This document shows, one piece after another, positions 6,413-9,311 of a stretch of DNA of 9,311 bases. The position numbers and the translations under genes are program-made. Position 1 is the first letter of the stretch. Each line of letters begins with the position of its first letter. Under the pieces are notes generated by a model. The model had not been told where the DNA came from and did not search any database. It was given only the letters and a program-made list of their open reading frames with translations. Source of the stretch: Fimbriimonadales bacterium (GTDB lineage: Bacteria; Armatimonadota; Fimbriimonadia; Fimbriimonadales; Fimbriimonadaceae); assembly GCA_026392145.1 (NCBI GenBank), contig JAPLCS010000224.1, positions 1 to 9,311 of the forward strand, in the 5' to 3' direction.

Positions 6413-7173
6413 GTTTGCTCACTCTAAACGAAGCCACTATTAAGTTTGGTGGACTGGTTGCGGTGAACTCAGTGAGCTTTAGCTTGGAAACTGGTGACCT
6501 CTTTGGCTTGATTGGTCCCAACGGTGCGGGCAAGACCACTTGCTTTAACATCATTACCGGTGTTTATGCTCCCACGAGTGGAAAGATTCACTTCGATGGC
6601 AAGGATATTACTGGCACGCCCTCCAACAAGATTGCCAAACTCGGGATTTGCCGGACCTTCCAGAACATTCGTTTGTTTAGTTCAATGAATGCGATTGAGA
6701 ATGTGGTGGTGGGTGGCTTTCTTCGCCATGAATCAACGCTCGGTTCTGCACTTGGATATCTTCCAAGTGCCATCAAGGAAACGAATAAGTTGCGTAGTCA
6801 GGCCATGGAACTTCTTGATTTGGTCAACTTGGCTGATGTTGCTGAGTCTCGCAGCCGTGATTTGCCTTATGGGAAGCAACGACGTTTAGAGATAGCCCGT
6901 GCGTTGGCAACTCAGCCTAAGCTTTTGTTGTTAGATGAGCCTGCGGCGGGTATGAATCCGCAAGAAAAAATGGAACTTCTCGAGATGGTCCGAAAGATTA
7001 GGGATGAACTTTCTATCACTGTTCTCGTTATTGAACATGACATGAAGTTTGTTATGAATCTTTGTGAACGGATTTTGGTTCTTGACCACGGTGAAGAAAT
7101 TGCGCAGGGACCTCCGAGCGAGATTCGCAATGATCCTAAAGTCATTGCTGCTTATCTTGGTGAAGCAGTTTAG
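6409..7173 (+). CDS. livG: Branched-chain amino-acid ABC transporter ATP-binding protein LivG
   Basis: LivG hydrolyses ATP on the cytoplasmic side to drive uptake. All ABC-ATPase motifs are intact in 254 residues, the normal LivG length: Walker A GPNGAGKTT (36-44), Q-loop CRTFQNIRLF with Q85, signature LPYGKQ (152-157), Walker B LLLLDEP with D176/E177, and H-loop VIEHD with H210. The family traits TFQNIRLF, LPYG before QRRLEIARAL, AAGMNPQE and the C-terminal AYLGEAV mark it as LivG rather than LivF. It overlaps livM by 4 nt (ATGA). LivG normally pairs with LivF in a heterodimer, but no livF follows here. The partner must be encoded elsewhere, or LivG works as a homodimer. Confidence 0.95.
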   Translation: MSLLTLNEATIKFGGLVAVNSVSFSLETGDLFGLIGPNGAGKTTCFNIITGVYAPTSGKIHFDGKDITGTPSNKIAKLGICRTFQNIRLFSSMNAIENVVVGGFLRHESTLGSALGYLPSAIKETNKLRSQAMELLDLVNLADVAESRSRDLPYGKQRRLEIARALATQPKLLLLDEPAAGMNPQEKMELLEMVRKIRDELSITVLVIEHDMKFVMNLCERILVLDHGEEIAQGPPSEIRNDPKVIAAYLGEAV

Positions 7174-7181
7174 GGGGCTTC

Positions 7182-8794
7182 TTGAAGAAATTTTTCACTT
7201 GTGTGCTACTCGTTACGAGCTTTGTAGCTAGTATTTTTGCGGATGTTGACTACAAAGTTCGCGTCATTCCAGCTTCAAAGACATTTGCAGTTAGCATGCA
7301 GCTGTCTTCTGCAAAGGCAACGGAAGTTATTCGAATTCCTGCATGGTGCCCCGGCTTTTATTTTTTGCTTGATTACGAAAAGAGGCTGTCTGACTTTGTT
7401 GCCTTGGACCCCAAGGGGCAACGACTAGCGGTTCGCAAGGTGGTTTCTCGTGGATTTTTGGTTGAGAATCCTAATCAAACGCCCATCACGGTGAACTATC
7501 GAATGCTTGGGAATGACACAGGATTAGGATTTTTTAGAACCCACATTCGGTCATCGATTGCCTTTATTAACGGGCCGGGACTGTTTATGTTCGCCGAGGA
7601 TAGGTTGGATGAAAAGTGCTCAGTTGAGTTCCAGTTGCCTGACTCATGGGATATCGCTACTCCTATGACTGCTGTTGGAAAGGGAAAATTTGTGGCAGAT
7701 GGCTACGATGAATTTGTCGATCATCCCTTCCAACTCGGTAAGTTCATCCGAAGAAATTTTGAAGTTGAAAAGATTCGGTTTGAAGTTATTTGGGTAGCTG
7801 ATCCGGCACCCGCCTGTAATGTCGATGTTGAAACTGAGCGGCTCAAGAAGACATCTATTCCAGCAATTAAGTTGTTTGGTGGTGCTCCTTTCAAAAAGTA
7901 CACGTATTTTGTACATCTTGAGGTTGGAGATTTTAATGGTGGTCTAGAACATCCGCATGGAACGTTAAACAGATTCGACCCAAAATTCTTGGTCCGTTTG
8001 ATTATCGATCTCCACAAAGAACCTCTAATCTTTGGTTTAGTGAGGGTGTGACTGATTACTATGCCAAGATGCATGCATATCAGGCTGGATTTTTCTCTGA
8101 GTCACAGCTTTTAAGTTCACTTGAGAATATGATTGAGGAACTTGAGATGAGTCAAACCGCTAAGCGGTTAACTCTGGAACAAGTGAGTAAACAAACGTGG
8201 GAAAACGGAGGATTTGGTGTTGATGATCTGTCCTACTATACCAAGGGGCTTGTTATTGGTCTTCTCTTTGATGCTCATCTTCGTGGAGATTCCGATGGAA
8301 AGCAATCACTTGATGACTTGCTAAGAAAGTGCTTTAAGCAATTTGCTTTACCAGAACCAGGCTTCGAGGAAGATGATATTCGTTCCCTTCTCAAAGAGAT
8401 GGAGCCCAAGCAGACACCCAAACTCTATGATTTGATGGTTCGTTCGACGGGAGCAATGCCCTACGAATTGCTTAAGAATTTAGGTTTGCGGTTAACGGTT
8501 CCAGGTACCAGTTATTTAGAACCTCGATACGCTGTGAACTCTAACTTTGTGGTGACCAATGTAGCGAATGGGGGTGCTGATGATGTACGGATTGGGGATC
8601 AAATCATTTCGGCGTTACCAAATGAGAACGATAAAATAACAGTGAAGCTGATGAGAGAAAACAAGCCAATGACGGTGACAGTTAAAGGTAAACGATTTGT
8701 CGCTGGTGATTATAGGCTTCGTCGAAACCCATTTGCCACCAAGGAACAGCGACAAAGATTTGACGAGTGGCTAGCTGGTTCAACACCGAAGTAG
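7182..8794 (+). pseudogene. M61-family peptidase (glycyl aminopeptidase-like) with PDZ; frameshifted and lacking the HExxH segment
   Basis: M61 enzymes are exported zinc aminopeptidases. The first frame (TTG 7182 to TGA 8051) has a signal peptide (KK, then a hydrophobic core to about residue 20), an N-terminal beta domain with the family's IPAWCPGFY-type motif, and GGLEH at 7938-7952. From about 7955 homology jumps to the second frame, which runs to TAG 8794: AWNVKQIRPKILGPFDY, then LWFSEGVTDYY with the putative zinc-ligand Glu at 8042-8044, YYTKGLVIGLLFD...LR, SLDDLLRK, and a weak PDZ (about 8555-8692). In the family, about 35-45 residues including HEYFH separate GGLEH from WNVK. Here both the segment and the frame are lost, so no active enzyme is expected. 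AGGGGG overlapping the livG stop (7172-7177) serves the TTG start, so it was co-expressed with liv. An assembly error is the main alternative. Confidence 0.85.
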
Positions 8795-8826
8795 TCTTCA
8801 GTTCTTGGGTTTAATGTATGTGAAGT

Positions 8827-9311
8827 ATGTTTAGGAAGAAACCCGAACCGCCGTTGCTTATCGATTGGCTCATTGTAGGTTTGGGAAATCCTGGACCTGA
8901 GTACGCAGGCACGAGACACAATGTTGGCTTTGATGTTATTGACGCGCTAGCGAATGCTAATAAGATAAAAATTGACAAGGCGAAACACAAGGCGCGGCTT
9001 GGAGTCGGAAAGATAAACGATGTAGGTGTTGTGCTGGTGAAGCCAATGACATTTATGAACGTTAGCGGGCAGGCGATTGCTCCTTTGCTCAAGGAATACG
9101 GACTGAAAGCGGAGAATTTGTTGGTCATTGCCGATGACCTAGATATGGAAGTTGGGCGTCTACGATTGAAGCCAAAAGGTGGCTCTGGGGGACACAACGG
9201 TCACAAATCTATCATCTCTGCCATTGGTACAGAAGAGTATCCAAGGCTAAAAATAGGAATCCATTCGGAGCGGAGAAACGAGACGGTAGATTTTGTCTTA
9301 TCAAAGTTTCA
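8827..9311 (+). CDS. pth: Peptidyl-tRNA hydrolase, 3' end outside window
   Basis: Pth releases peptides from tRNAs that fall off the ribosome, so the tRNAs can be reused; it is usually essential. The frame from ATG 8827 is open to the right edge (161 full codons; E. coli Pth has 194). Catalytic and binding motifs are intact: GLGNPGPEY with N21, TRHNVG with the catalytic His31, FMNVSG with N78, ADDLD with D103, and GGSGGHNG with N124, matching E. coli N10, H20, N68, D93 and N114. The N-terminus is about 11 residues longer than E. coli Pth (MFRKKPEPPLL). An in-frame TGA at 8821 rules out an earlier start. TTG 8854 is a possible later one, since ATG 8827 has only a weak Shine-Dalgarno. The gap to the M61 gene is 32 nt with no convincing promoter or terminator, so read-through from the liv operon is possible. 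Confidence 0.95.
   Translation, partial: MFRKKPEPPLLIDWLIVGLGNPGPEYAGTRHNVGFDVIDALANANKIKIDKAKHKARLGVGKINDVGVVLVKPMTFMNVSGQAIAPLLKEYGLKAENLLVIADDLDMEVGRLRLKPKGGSGGHNGHKSIISAIGTEEYPRLKIGIHSERRNETVDFVLSKF

Noticed and set aside
6883..6894. CGTTTAGAGATA also present at 1-12
   Set aside because: A 12-nt match between livG and the sirtuin in different coding frames; no flanking similarity, so most likely chance.
7940..8051. Programmed ribosomal frameshift joining the two M61 frames
   Set aside because: No slippery run is evident at the junction, and frameshifting could not restore the missing HExxH segment.
8048..8794. Independent gene starting at GTG 8048
   Set aside because: The same frame reads as M61 sequence upstream to about 7955 (AWNVK...PFDY...LWFSEG), so the GTG is inside the broken peptidase gene, not a true start.
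8788..8799. GAAG-TAGT-CTTC hairpin at the end of the M61 gene as a terminator
   Set aside because: Only a 4-bp stem, low GC and no T-run.
8795..8826. pth promoter around TTTAAT (8810-8815)
   Set aside because: No -35-like element at the proper distance, and the spacing to the ATG at 8827 is very short.
8811..9197. Minus-strand open frame of 128 codons
   Set aside because: It lies opposite pth, whose motifs are all intact; it has no recognisable protein features.

Overview
The window reads as an ordinary chromosomal stretch of a moderate-GC bacterium. Lipoproteins and exported proteins, a Liv-type uptake system and a Leu/Arg codon mix rich in CGA and CTT are all visible. The proteins look more distant from Proteobacteria or Firmicutes than from each other. 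Armatimonadota or a similar deep diderm phylum is my tentative guess, not something the sequence proves. I see no tRNA, rRNA, insertion sequence, integrase, CRISPR array or defence island.

Layout. The left edge (1-617, +) holds most of a CobB-type class III sirtuin, cut off at its N-terminus. It converges with, and overlaps by 18 bp, a minus-strand pair. One member is a putative lipoprotein with two aspartyl-protease halves and a C-terminal PDZ domain (600-1820). The other is a TPR protein with C-terminal membrane helices (1862-2647). These two are 41 nt apart and probably co-transcribed, TPR gene first. A 136-nt divergent region (2648-2783) separates them from a plus-strand operon. It contains a good sigma70-like promoter, a short perfect inverted repeat and a clear Shine-Dalgarno.

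The plus-strand operon is tightly packed: livK (substrate-binding lipoprotein), livH and livM (permeases) and livG (ATPase), joined with 0, -1 and -4 nt spacing. Together they would form a branched-chain or related amino-acid ABC importer. livF, the usual second ATPase, is not here. Instead livG is followed 8 nt later by an M61-family (glycyl aminopeptidase-like) gene. That gene is broken: a frame change coincides with loss of the segment that should carry the catalytic HExxH. After it comes peptidyl-tRNA hydrolase (pth), cut by the right edge.

Main points of interest: (1) the M61 gene whose active-site segment is missing exactly at a frameshift; (2) a long charged, probably coiled-coil insertion in an external loop of LivH; (3) an extra two-helix segment and a missing LTGG loop in LivM; (4) the missing livF; (5) a sirtuin without the zinc-binding cysteines. 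I did not find a convincing new multi-gene system. The unusual permease pair is the closest thing to undescribed biology.
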